Translations under genes and position numbers: made by a program
Notes under the pieces: generated by a model
Told to the model about the DNA's origin: nothing
Database searches by the model: none
The model's input: only the letters and a program-made list of their open reading frames with translations
Assembly (NCBI GenBank): GCA_013298955.1
Contig: JAAFJT010000041.1
Location: 1-38,572, forward strand
Origin: Chitinophagales bacterium
GTDB taxonomy: Bacteria; Bacteroidota; Bacteroidia; Chitinophagales; Saprospiraceae
Length of the DNA: 38,572 nt
Direction of reading: 5' to 3'
Part shown: positions 17,781-25,465 of the stretch, one piece after another
How the letters are laid out: each line of letters starts with the position of its first letter
Position numbering within the stretch: position 1 is the first letter of the stretch

Positions 17781-19055
17781 TTATTCCATCACGCCCTGCG
17801 AATTGATTCTAATAATTCGATTAATCTCCACCTCAAAACTGCGCCCTGCCAATAATAGAACACCATTATCTGCTAATGGAACGATTTTATAAACATTGGT
17901 TTGTGGCAATTTCAAAGGCGTTTGCCACATTGCACCCGCACCCAAATTCGTACTACATTTATAGATTTTTGCATAAAAATCATTGGGGACTTCATGATTC
18001 GTGTAATTAGAGGCATAAATAAAACCACCATCTTGCGTACCAATCAGCGAACTCACCGAATGTCGCCCCATAGCCGTATCCGAAGGCAATGCGATGTAAG
18101 CCGTCTGGTCATTTACAACAGGCAAACCAAGTTTGGGCAATGCTTTAATAAAATAAGGTCGAAAATAATATGGTTTTGTAGGGACGGTTTGATTATTTTC
18201 CAAATGATTGGCATTCAGAATAGCTAAAATATGCCCATCGGATCCCCGCGCAATATCTGCCATATAATTAAATTGGGAATGCACCTCTGTAAAATGCGCC
18301 CGATGTTGTATCGTGCAAGACAAAGGGTCTAAACGACTTATCGTACCAGCCCCGCCTGAAGTCCCAAGACCATAAGATACCCCGCCAAAAATGACCTGCT
18401 GTTTCAATAAAACAGCTCCTTTCACATCGTAATAATTGAAATATTGACCACAACCGCGCAGCCAACCCATAGAATCTATCCGAAAAAAACCCGCAGAACT
18501 ATCAGGTGGTTCTTGTCCACTCAACGTGCCGCGCAAAACCGTCAACTCTTCTGGATTAAAAGAAACAATTTTACTGAATGTAGAGCGCGGACTCAAAGGC
18601 GGCGGATACATACGATGCCACATTTTGCGCAAAGAATCTTGGGTCGAAATGCGGAAAACAATGCCTCTAAAAATCAAATGAGGGTCTCTGACACGCCCAG
18701 CAAGGTAAATATTCTCCAAACTATCCACTGCCATACATGCAATTTCATCATCCCAAGTACTTTCACTATTGAAATGTGCCACTTCTTTGACCTGTCCAAA
18801 ACGGTTTAAGCGAATCGCTAAAGCATCAAATTCGCCTGTTTTCAACAAAACTTTGCCTGTTGCAATAATGTCTTTATTGCGCAACTGAACCGCATCATAT
18901 AAATATATCTTATCAAATGATGAATCAAGATGGGTCAATGTATAATCAAAAGGAGCAGTTGGCAATGGCTCTAAACGACAACCTATGACCCATAATAAAC
19001 TAAAAACGCCCCATAAAAGTCGTTTTTGAAATAAAAAAAAGTATATTCTCTGCAT
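17781..19055 (-). CDS. Lipoprotein with beta-propeller-like repeats, unknown function
   Basis: 424 residues. The N-terminal hydrophobic segment ends in a lipobox, WVIGC, with C26 as the likely lipidated residue. The body contains recurring segments of the form (hydrophobic)3-G-x-V/R...A-I-R-L/I-N/S, for example IIATGKVLLKTGEFDALAIR, IYLAGRVRDPHLIFRGIVFR and VLLLAGRSFEVEINRIIRIN. These read like blades of a propeller of the kind found in SBBP or delta-60 repeat proteins. There is no type IX tail. It should be anchored in the outer or inner membrane. No enzyme motif was found. It is co-directional with the next upstream gene, 65 bases apart. Confidence 0.7.
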   Translation of the reverse strand: MQRIYFFLFQKRLLWGVFSLLWVIGCRLEPLPTAPFDYTLTHLDSSFDKIYLYDAVQLRNKDIIATGKVLLKTGEFDALAIRLNRFGQVKEVAHFNSESTWDDEIACMAVDSLENIYLAGRVRDPHLIFRGIVFRISTQDSLRKMWHRMYPPPLSPRSTFSKIVSFNPEELTVLRGTLSGQEPPDSSAGFFRIDSMGWLRGCGQYFNYYDVKGAVLLKQQVIFGGVSYGLGTSGGAGTISRLDPLSCTIQHRAHFTEVHSQFNYMADIARGSDGHILAILNANHLENNQTVPTKPYYFRPYFIKALPKLGLPVVNDQTAYIALPSDTAMGRHSVSSLIGTQDGGFIYASNYTNHEVPNDFYAKIYKCSTNLGAGAMWQTPLKLPQTNVYKIVPLADNGVLLLAGRSFEVEINRIIRINSQGVME

Positions 19056-19120
19056 AGTAATTTGTTTTATGAAGTGGTTAATAGGAAGTAAAATATTTAT
19101 TTAAAATAAAATATACATTT

Positions 19121-20035
19121 TTAAAATTTAAATTTGATTCCAATACCATCATTGGAAACGGTAGGTGTCCAGCCTTTTTCCAATTCAAATGGCGTTTGGA
19201 CTAAATAACGCCTTCGATGCGAAAACGCATTCCGACGCATTATTTTATGAATCAACAAAGTGCCACAAGTCACTGTTAACAATCCACCAGCAATTGCAAT
19301 ATATTGATTTTCAATGTATTGCTTATTCTTCTCAGGATAATTGCCTAATGGGTCGGTCGGCGTGATTTCATGATAATGAATCCAATCTTTTCGGATTTTA
19401 TAAGCGGTACTAAGCCCAAAAGTCGTTAAGCCAACCCCTGCAAGCGCACCCGCACCATACGCATAAAGCGGTACGACAGAAGGCATTGGCGGCAATCGCA
19501 AAATTTCGGTTTCTATAAAAGTGCGCAATTTCTCTTTGCGTTCCAATCGATGTTGATAAATACGGCGCGGCATTTCCAAAACGCCTTCATAGGAAATACT
19601 CCTATCCATCAATTGTTCAATTTGAAAAAAAATGCGAACTTTATCATTCTCAGCAGAAGGTGGCTGCTCTACGCAACCTGAAAGCAGATAAAACACCCCT
19701 TTTTCCATCAACTTTTGATTCAAATCATCCGAAATACGATGAATACAACTATTTGTTGAAGATTGTCGAACAATATGATCATTTTTTAAAGCCACTAAAA
19801 TATCAGGGCGGCGATGGCGCAATATGATTTTGCAAGTGGCAAGTTGTGAAAATAGGGTTTCAGTATCATCCGTGAGTGCAGGGTCTGACAACTTTTTACC
19901 ATGCTTATCCGTAAAGTCACGGACAAACAAATCGCGGCAGAAAGGCTGCTTTGATTGAGCAAAAGTAGCGTTACAAATCAAAATTGGTAATACTCCAATT
20001 AATAATTTTTTTAAAATGTTTGTTTTTTGATTCAT
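19121..20035 (-). CDS. Exported protein with two C-terminal membrane segments, unknown
   Basis: 304 residues. It has a signal peptide (KKLLIGVLPILICNATFAQ) and a periplasmic part with four scattered cysteines and an LRHRRPDILVAL segment. Two hydrophobic segments follow near residues 193-215 and 247-265 (GAGALAGVGLTTFGLSTAY; IAIAGGLLTVTCGTLLIH). It ends in a basic stretch. The periplasmic part (quantity-like alternation of strands, FFQIEQLMDRSISYEG) might resemble lipoprotein-assembly or CsgG/TolB-like domains, but I do not recognise a family. A possible promoter lies at 20142-20149, and the next gene downstream (17781-19055) may share the transcript. Confidence 0.65.
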   Translation of the reverse strand: MNQKTNILKKLLIGVLPILICNATFAQSKQPFCRDLFVRDFTDKHGKKLSDPALTDDTETLFSQLATCKIILRHRRPDILVALKNDHIVRQSSTNSCIHRISDDLNQKLMEKGVFYLLSGCVEQPPSAENDKVRIFFQIEQLMDRSISYEGVLEMPRRIYQHRLERKEKLRTFIETEILRLPPMPSVVPLYAYGAGALAGVGLTTFGLSTAYKIRKDWIHYHEITPTDPLGNYPEKNKQYIENQYIAIAGGLLTVTCGTLLIHKIMRRNAFSHRRRYLVQTPFELEKGWTPTVSNDGIGIKFKF

Positions 20036-20141
20036 AGAATGTTTGTTTTAATCAAACAGATGCAATGTATTTTTAAAACATTTTGATAAAATAGTCTCAT
20101 CAATGGCTCTAAGTTCACACTATTTCAATTCAATTTTGCGA

Positions 20142-20149
20142 CAAATGTA
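20142..20149 (-). promoter_or_regulatory. Possible -7 promoter element
   Basis: The minus strand reads TACATTTG (TAnnTTTG form), about 107 bases upstream of the gene ending at 19121. No TTTG at the right distance was found, so this is weak. Confidence 0.3.
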
Positions 20150-20244
20150 AGTGCCTTTTTGTAAATTACCCTAATTTTGGTGTTTTTTTTTACATTTTTT
20201 TTAATATCATACAGAGGTTACTGTTGCAAATTAGTATTTAACCC

Positions 20245-20399
20245 AAGTTGCGCGGTAGGCGGCTTCGCCGCCAAAAAGAGGGAAATGGGAACGTGTGTGT
20301 GTTGTTTTTTAGAATAGGGCAAAGCCCCATTCCAAAAAACAACACACACACGTTCCCAAAAATTCTTTTTCTGCCTAAAACGGTATTACCGCGCAACTT
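20245..20399. repeat. Nested hairpin element, 155 bases
   Basis: Outer arms AAGTTGCGCGGTA / TACCGCGCAACTT. Inside the left side is a small hairpin GGCGGCTTCGCCGCC. The inner arms GGGAACGTGTGTGTGTTG and complement are followed by poly-T/poly-A, then GGGC/GCCC at the tip. Three palindromes are thus nested or adjacent in one element. Confidence 0.9.
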
Positions 20400-20427
20400 A
20401 AATTATTTATTAAACTTATAAAAAGCG

Positions 20428-20460
20428 AACTTGCTACCTGTTTGAAACGGGTAGCAAGTT
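20428..20460. repeat. 33-base palindrome, family A
   Basis: AACTTGCTACCTGTTT, central G, AAACGGGTAGCAAGTT; one mismatch that is still a G-T pair on one strand. It has the same 16+1+16 layout as other family A units with a different stem sequence. It lies directly downstream of etfA. Confidence 0.85.
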
Positions 20461-20483
20461 ATCAATGGCTTTACTACAAATGC

Positions 20484-21440
20484 TTAATTAGCTTTAAATT
20501 TTTTAAACGCAGCCGTCAAACGCGGCACGACTTCAAATAAATCGCCTACAACGCCATAATCGGCTGCTTTGAAAAACGGAGCTTCTGGGTCTTTATTGAT
20601 AACAACAATCACACGGCTATTGTTCACGCCCGCCAAATGCTGAATCGCGCCCGAAATCCCGATGGCAATATACAAATTGGGGCGAATCGCTACGCCCGTT
20701 TGTCCAACGTGTTCATGATGTGGTCTCCAACCAGCATCCGCCACTGGGCGAGAACACGCCGTCGTTGCACCAACTGCTGCTGCCAAATCTTCAATAATGC
20801 CCCAATTTTGAGGGTCTTTCACGCCGCGACCTGCCGAAACCACCTTTTCAGCTTCTGGTAAAGGCACATGTCCATCCGCCGTGCGCGTCGAAATCACTTT
20901 CACACGCGGCGCAGGAACCGCCACATCCAATGCCGAAACCGCTACCGAATGCCCTGTTTTTTGCGCAGGAATCGAATTGCCCATCAACGAAATCACCTTA
21001 ATCGGTGCATCAATCGTGTATTCAGCAATCGCCTTGCCCGAAAAAACAGATTTTTGAACTTTGAAACCGCCATTTAAGGTTGGTACGGCATTCGCACCCG
21101 AAACCGTTCCTGCATTCAACCGAACCGCCAAACGACCTGTCAATGATTTGCCATTCGCCGAATGACTCAATATCACCACCGATGCGTTTAAGGCTTGAGC
21201 AGCATTTGCAATTGCCGTTGTAAAAGATTGAGAATCAAAAGTTTCTACATTTGAAGACGCAATATTATAAACTTTTGACGCGCCATATTCGCCCAAAATA
21301 CCTGCATCCTTGACGTTCCCAAGTGTCAAAGCAACACAAGTTGTTTTAAGTGCCGCAGCTACTTTTGCGCCATAGGTCACTGCTTCAAACGCCGCTTTTT
21401 TGAATTGTCCTTTTGGACTTTCTATATATACTAAAACCAT
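20484..21440 (-). CDS. etfA: Electron transfer flavoprotein alpha subunit
   Basis: About 318 residues. The C-terminal FAD-binding domain carries SRPVADAGWRP, VGQTGVAIRPNLYIAIGISG and QHLAGVNNSRVIVVINKDPEAP. The N-terminal alpha/beta domain opens MVLVYIESPKGQFKKAAFEA. The frame is open to 21491, but the extra 17 residues come from the CATAGG element and have no family counterpart, so 21440 is chosen. EtfA/EtfB carry electrons from acyl-CoA and related dehydrogenases to ETF-quinone oxidoreductase. Order is etfB-etfA, one operon, 101 bases apart. No dehydrogenase or quinone oxidoreductase is nearby. Confidence 0.95.
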   Translation of the reverse strand: MVLVYIESPKGQFKKAAFEAVTYGAKVAAALKTTCVALTLGNVKDAGILGEYGASKVYNIASSNVETFDSQSFTTAIANAAQALNASVVILSHSANGKSLTGRLAVRLNAGTVSGANAVPTLNGGFKVQKSVFSGKAIAEYTIDAPIKVISLMGNSIPAQKTGHSVAVSALDVAVPAPRVKVISTRTADGHVPLPEAEKVVSAGRGVKDPQNWGIIEDLAAAVGATTACSRPVADAGWRPHHEHVGQTGVAIRPNLYIAIGISGAIQHLAGVNNSRVIVVINKDPEAPFFKAADYGVVGDLFEVVPRLTAAFKKFKAN

Positions 21441-21456
21441 GATATATATTTTTTGC

Positions 21457-21532
21457 AACACATCGTTTAGATACGAGGACGTACGACACATAGGTCTATG
21501 TGTCCTATGTCTTCCTATGTAAACGATGTGTT
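21457..21532. repeat. CATAGG element, family C, in etfB-etfA gap
   Basis: The ends AACACATCGTTTA and TAAACGATGTGTT are exact complements. The interior GACACATAG/CTATGTGTC also pairs, with a three-base tip. This is a 76-base hairpin located 16 bases upstream of the etfA start, within the operon. Confidence 0.88.
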
Positions 21533-21541
21533 ATTAATTTA

Positions 21542-22285
21542 TTAAATAACTTTTGCTTCTGAATGCAATAAACGCACTAATTCGTCCATTTCGTCCGCAC
21601 TGACCATGCGCACGCCTGATTTTGCTTTGGGCAATTCAAAACGCGTCACTTTCGCTTTATCGGTAAACGCAACAGGTGGTACGACTGCCAACGGTTTGTT
21701 TTTTGCCTTCATAATGCCCATCATATTTGGAATCCGTTGTTCCGCCATCCCTTTCGCCGCGCTAACCACAAAAGGCAATTTCACTTCAACCACTTCTACC
21801 CCACCCTCAATATCGCGCTCAATCGTCGCAGTTGTGCCAGCAACCGTCATTTTAGACGCATAAGACACAAAAGGCAAGTCCAAAAACTCTGCTAACATCG
21901 CACCTACGTCTGAACCATTGTGGTCAATCGTTTCTTTGCCTGTAAAAATAAGGTCATAATTTTTAGAACGCGCATGTTCTGCCAGTTGTTTAGCCGTAAA
22001 CAGGGCGGTATGCGGGTCTGCGTCGATGCGCACCGCGTCATTTGCTTCCAAAGCCAATCCTTTGCGAATAATTTGGTCGGAATCCGCCCTTCCAACATGA
22101 ACAACCGTCACCGTACTGCCCGGAAATTGTTTGGCAAGATCCACAGCACGCACTAAGGCATACCATTCATCATAAGGATTCATAATATACGCAACACCTG
22201 CCGAATTAAATTCGGTATTCGCGGCATTAAAAGAAATTTTTGCCGTCGTGTCGGGCGTTTTGCTCACGCAAACCATTATTTTCAT
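21542..22285 (-). CDS. etfB: Electron transfer flavoprotein beta subunit
   Basis: 247 residues, normal length. Family features: MKIMVCVSKTPDTTAKI at the start, MNPYDEWYALVRAVDLA, VTVVHVGRADSDQIIRKGLA, and the AMP-site region FTGKETIDHNGSDVGAMLAE. It binds AMP and forms the soluble ETF heterodimer with EtfA. It is the first gene of the etfBA operon, with a predicted promoter at 22362-22392. Confidence 0.95.
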   Translation of the reverse strand: MKIMVCVSKTPDTTAKISFNAANTEFNSAGVAYIMNPYDEWYALVRAVDLAKQFPGSTVTVVHVGRADSDQIIRKGLALEANDAVRIDADPHTALFTAKQLAEHARSKNYDLIFTGKETIDHNGSDVGAMLAEFLDLPFVSYASKMTVAGTTATIERDIEGGVEVVEVKLPFVVSAAKGMAEQRIPNMMGIMKAKNKPLAVVPPVAFTDKAKVTRFELPKAKSGVRMVSADEMDELVRLLHSEAKVI

Positions 22286-22361
22286 ATCAACTTGATTTTA
22301 AACTTTTGAATTAAAGCACTTTCACTAAACGTTTTCAAGTATGAAACGTTTAAAGCAAGTG

Positions 22362-22392
22362 CAAATTTAAAAGGAAATTTACGGATAGCCAA
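22362..22392 (-). promoter_or_regulatory. Predicted etfBA promoter
   Basis: On the minus strand TTG at 22392-22390, a 20-base spacer, then TAAATTTG at 22369-22362. The predicted start is about 70 bases upstream of etfB. Confidence 0.5.
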
Positions 22393-22477
22393 CTTTTTAG
22401 CGAATTTTCGCTAAAATATTTTTTGCGCCCATTTTAATATTGATTTTTTTAAAATAAAAAAATATTAAATCAAAAAA

Positions 22478-22795
22478 ATGTCTCGATTACAACAATTATT
22501 TCAATTTCTGGAAAATAGCCCCGAAGAACCTTTTTTGCTTTTTGCCATTGCAAAAGAATATGAAGGCTTGGGTGAAGTGGCAAAAGCATTCACTTATTAC
22601 GAACAACTTACACGCGATGCGCCGTATTATGTTGGCACGTATTATCATTTGGGAAAATTATATGAAAAAGAGCAGCTATTTGAAAAAGCATTAAAAACCT
22701 ATCAACAAGGAATGAATGTGGCACAACGGGCAGGTGACCGACACGCCTATTCGGAACTTTCGGGCGCGAAAACCGATTTAGAAGATGAATTTTGA
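22478..22795 (+). CDS. Small TPR protein
   Basis: 105 residues with two tetratricopeptide repeats: PFLLFAIAKEYEGLGEVAKA then YVGTYYHLGKLYEKEQLFEK, each with the W/L-G-Y-A-type pattern, followed by a helical cap and an acidic tail (LEDEF). It is soluble, with no signal. It is probably a protein-protein adaptor; the partner is unknown. It is divergent from etfB and convergent with the first terD gene. Confidence 0.8.
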   Translation: MSRLQQLFQFLENSPEEPFLLFAIAKEYEGLGEVAKAFTYYEQLTRDAPYYVGTYYHLGKLYEKEQLFEKALKTYQQGMNVAQRAGDRHAYSELSGAKTDLEDEF

Positions 22796-22805
22796 TTACA
22801 ATTAT

Positions 22806-22921
22806 GAAATAACCTATCCAAAAGGTCGGCGAGGTTACAACCTCGCCGACCTTGATTCGATACGAATGCGTTGATTATCAATGAGTTGAATTTTGATAGC
22901 TTATTTCGATTCAACTACTTA
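22806..22921. repeat. Composite element with flank inverted repeats around a family A palindrome
   Basis: The left flank GAAATAACCTATCCAAAA (22806-22823) is inverted against TTTTGATAGCTTATTTC (22891-22907), followed by GATTCAACTACTTA. The palindrome at 22822-22853 lies between them. Related flanks occur at 23634-23665, 29832-29960 and 32715-32743. Confidence 0.65.
22822..22853. repeat. 32-base palindrome, family A
   Basis: Arm AAGGTCGGCGAGGTT, AC centre, exact complement (15+2+15). It is an intact relative of the outermost layer of the 23664-23980 element. Confidence 0.9.
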
Positions 22922-22925
22922 TACT

Positions 22926-22969
22926 GATTTTTCCGCAGATTTTTTAATTAAAAATCTGCGGGAAAAATC
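22926..22969. terminator. Hairpin at the end of terD copy 1
   Basis: GATTTTTCC-GCAGATTTTT pairs with AAAAATCTGCGGGAAAAATC with a one-base bulge. It overlaps the stop codon of the minus-strand terD gene and lies between convergent genes. Confidence 0.7.
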
Positions 22970-23612
22970 ATAAAAAGTATTTTTGAATGGTTCTTACCGT
23001 TTCATCCACATTGCGGTCATTCGTGGGTTCGCCCATCGCTTCAAAACGCCACGCGCCCTTTTCTAATCGCAATTTGCCCATCAACATTGTCACTTTCTTG
23101 GTAAATTGAGCTTCAGACGCAACATTAAAAGTCGCTAAAATCTGTTCAGGGCGTTGTGGCGTGCCTTCAAAAATGCGAATATGGCTATATGGAATCGTTT
23201 CAAAATCTTGCAATTTATAACTATTTAGAAAAAACACCATTTGACTGGCTTCAGGGCGGATTCGAGTCAAATCAAGGGTGATAATTTCATTATCCAAGCC
23301 ATCATTGCCATTTGTATCGCCTGTGAGGTCATCGCCGCTGTGAATAATTGCCTTATCATCGGAAATAATGCACCGTTTTCCATTGAAAACTTGCTTTTTT
23401 TTGCCAAAATAGATTAAATCCAATAATATATTTTTCTCATTGAAAACCGCCACACTCCCATCTAAATCAACCGATTTTTTATCGCTAAACAGTCCAAAAA
23501 AGGTTTTTTGAACAATCACGCCCCAATTGATGCCGATACAAACTTGTTCTAAACGGCGACCATCTTTTTTGACCAAATCTAAGCGGTCTCCTTTTTTTAA
23601 ATTTAAAGCCAT
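22968..23612 (-). CDS. TerD-domain protein, copy 1
   Basis: 214 residues. The TerD signature lies in the middle: HSGDDLTGDTNGNDGLDNE, the acidic Ca2+-binding loop region, preceded by SVDLDGSVAVFNE and followed by VFFLNSYKLQDFETIPYSHI. TerD proteins are soluble, bind calcium and belong to tellurite, phage and oxidative-stress response systems. It differs from the second copy, 378 bases upstream, in lacking a classic WD-K/GLSWD start (here GINWGV), so the two are diverged paralogues rather than a recent duplication. The gap between them holds the nested palindrome. Confidence 0.9.
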   Translation of the reverse strand: MALNLKKGDRLDLVKKDGRRLEQVCIGINWGVIVQKTFFGLFSDKKSVDLDGSVAVFNEKNILLDLIYFGKKKQVFNGKRCIISDDKAIIHSGDDLTGDTNGNDGLDNEIITLDLTRIRPEASQMVFFLNSYKLQDFETIPYSHIRIFEGTPQRPEQILATFNVASEAQFTKKVTMLMGKLRLEKGAWRFEAMGEPTNDRNVDETVRTIQKYFL

Positions 23613-23663
23613 TTTTTTTTGTTAATAAGTTGGTAAGTAGTTCAATTGAAAGAACCTATCCAA

Positions 23664-23980
23664 AAGGTCGGCGAGGTTGCAACCCTATTCATTGCCCACA
23701 GAATGATTGTTGGTATTCAAAGGATTCTACAAAATAAAAAAGGTGCGTAGCACCGCAACATTTGTAGAAAAACAATGGATAAACCGTTTCGGAGGTGCGT
23801 AGCACCGTAACATTGGTGAAACGATGCGAATGTTACGGTGCTACGCACCTTTCAATCAAATTGGTTCATCGTTTTTCTACAAATGTTGTGGTGCTACGCA
23901 CCTTTTTTATTTTGCAAAACCCTTTGAATACCAATAATCATTCTGTGGGTACTGGATAGGGTTGCAACCTCGCCGACCTT
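23664..23980. repeat. Nested palindrome element, 317 bases (hairpins inside hairpins)
   Basis: Layer 1: AAGGTCGGCGAGGTTGCAAC at 23664-23683 and its complement ending at 23980, a family A palindrome split open. Layer 2: CTATTC...CCACAGAATGATT...GGTATTCAAAGG (23685-23723) and complement (about 35 of 39 positions). Layer 3: CAAAATAAAAAAGGTGCG...ACATTTGTAGAAAAAC and complement. Layer 4: AGGTGCGTAGCACCGTAACA at 23793 and complement ending at 23850. The small palindrome GGTGCGTAGCACC occurs four times. The decamer GGTTGCAACC borders the interior on both sides, as a target duplication would. Confidence 0.93.
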
Positions 23981-23990
23981 GATTCAGCAT

Positions 23991-24596
23991 TTAAACAGTA
24001 GTATATTTTGCAATAACATCTTCCAATCCATTCGGAGAAGTGCCTGCAATCTTGCCCAATGCGGTAAATTCCCAATCATTTTCACGGCGATACAGACATG
24101 CCATTTCCACAGAAGTCCCTGCGGCGGCATCTACGGTCAAATCAAATTGATACAAAGCCTGTCCTGTCACATCGTCGTATAAGCGAACCGAAGCATTTTG
24201 CACTTTGCCGAAATTGACGGGCGGTGTGCCTCTACCGCGCATGAAGTTATCATCATAAATCGTAATAACAGCCATCAACATTTTGGCTTCCTGCGGCAAA
24301 CGGTCTAATTCGACCAAAATTTTTTCATCATCGCCATCGCCGACACCCGTGCGATTATCGCCCGAATGTTTGACCAGACCATTATAATGTTCTGGTTTAT
24401 TATAAAAAGCGATACTATCTTCTGCAATCATTTTGCCTTGTGCGTCTAAAATGAGCATAGAAGCATCCAAATCGGCAAAAACACCTGATTTTACATCCCA
24501 ACTCAAGCCAATTTTGACTTTTTTAAGTCCGGGATTTGATTTTGAAAGATTAATCCGTTCTCCAGCGTTCACTTTGCGTAATTGTAGTGGTGGCAT
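23991..24596 (-). CDS. TerD-domain protein, copy 2
   Basis: 201 residues. Classic TerD layout: KVKIGLSWDVKSG, ADLDASMLILDAQGK, the calcium loop KHSGDNRTGVGDGDDEKI, and VITIYDDN. The C-terminal part FTALGKIAGTSPNGLEDVIA matches the family. It is cytoplasmic, probably a stress-response calcium-binding protein. It is upstream of copy 1 on the same strand; the nested palindrome (23664-23980) ends 11 bases past its stop. No terZ, terA, terB or other Ter genes lie next to it; the only other Ter-type gene in the window is the TerC-family gene at 14813. Confidence 0.92.
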   Translation of the reverse strand: MPPLQLRKVNAGERINLSKSNPGLKKVKIGLSWDVKSGVFADLDASMLILDAQGKMIAEDSIAFYNKPEHYNGLVKHSGDNRTGVGDGDDEKILVELDRLPQEAKMLMAVITIYDDNFMRGRGTPPVNFGKVQNASVRLYDDVTGQALYQFDLTVDAAAGTSVEMACLYRRENDWEFTALGKIAGTSPNGLEDVIAKYTTV

Positions 24597-24624
24597 TTAA
24601 AATATTTTTTTAATTGATATTAAC

Positions 24625-24657
24625 ACCGTTTGGAGGGTTTTAAACCCTCCAAACGGT
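24625..24657. repeat. 33-base palindrome, family A
   Basis: Arm ACCGTTTGGAGGGTTT, central T, exact complement. It lies upstream of the second terD gene, between divergent genes. Compared with 2678-2710 the second base of each arm changed from A to C with a matching change on the other side. Confidence 0.9.
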
Positions 24658-24805
24658 AGGTTGCATTATTTTTATCAAACTGCTTATACCTAAAATCGCA
24701 ATAATGCCTTAAATAGTTTCCGCACCCAACCAATCTTCGATGAATTAGGCTGAAAAACCGAGTAAATTCTATTTTTTAGAGACGAGTTGAAACGCATAAT
24801 TTTAC

Positions 24806-24813
24806 TACATTTG
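24806..24813 (+). promoter_or_regulatory. Possible gldD promoter, -7 element
   Basis: TACATTTG, 28 bases before the ATG at 24842. A TTGA lies at 24787, slightly closer than the usual spacing. Confidence 0.45.
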
Positions 24814-24841
24814 CGTTTTGATAGCTAAAAATCACCTTATT

Positions 24842-25432
24842 ATGCTCCGAAACGGATATATTACTTTCATTTTGTGCGTATGTTGCGCTTGTGGCAACGA
24901 TACGCTTGCGCCCAAACCGCGCGCTTATCCGCGTGTTGTGTTTCCAGCGAAAAGTTATCAACCTTTTACTGAAAAATATTGTAATTTTTCCTTTGAATAC
25001 CCGCAGTATGCCATGGTCGAAAAAGATTCTTTATTTTTTAAAGAAAAACCAGTCAATGATTGTTGGTTCAATGTTAAAATTCCAACGTTGAATGCTGAAA
25101 TTCATTGTAGTTATTATCCAATTGATGCCAAAAATACGTTTGACAAATTGCGCAATGACGCTTTTACGTTGGCAAATAAGCATGATATTAAAGCTGATTA
25201 TATAGATGAATTGCCTATCCGAAAACCTGATGGCACGATTGGCTATGTTTTCAACATTGAAGGCGGGGCAGCCTCTCCCTTTCAGTTTTTCATAAGCGAT
25301 AGCACACATCACTTTTTGCGCGGTTCGTTGTATTACCAAGCCAAGATTAATGCCGATTCTTTGCGTCCTATCAATGAGTTTTTAAAAGTCGATTTAATTC
25401 ATTTAGTCAATACGTTTAAATGGAATCATTAA
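24842..25432 (+). CDS. gldD: Gliding motility lipoprotein GldD
   Basis: 196 residues. It has a short signal with a cysteine-rich lipobox; C17 in CCACGN is the likely lipid-bearing residue. The body matches GldD: KPRAYPRVVFP, KYCNFSFEYPQYAMVEKD, CWFNVKIPTLNAEIHCSYY, KHDIKADYIDE, SPFQFFISDSTHHFLRGSLY. GldD is a lipoprotein required for gliding in flavobacteria and linked to the type IX secretion machinery, which fits the type IX cargo at 16496. The frame is open upstream to 24818, but ATG 24842 gives the better signal and sits just after a -7 box. The SDR gene follows 34 bases later. Confidence 0.9.
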   Translation: MLRNGYITFILCVCCACGNDTLAPKPRAYPRVVFPAKSYQPFTEKYCNFSFEYPQYAMVEKDSLFFKEKPVNDCWFNVKIPTLNAEIHCSYYPIDAKNTFDKLRNDAFTLANKHDIKADYIDELPIRKPDGTIGYVFNIEGGAASPFQFFISDSTHHFLRGSLYYQAKINADSLRPINEFLKVDLIHLVNTFKWNH

Positions 25433-25465
25433 TCAATTATAAATCAATAATTTAAAAATATAAAA

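Noticed and set aside
22968-24596. The two terD genes as a recent tandem duplication
   Set aside because: The proteins differ in length and over most positions outside the calcium loop, so they are old paralogues.
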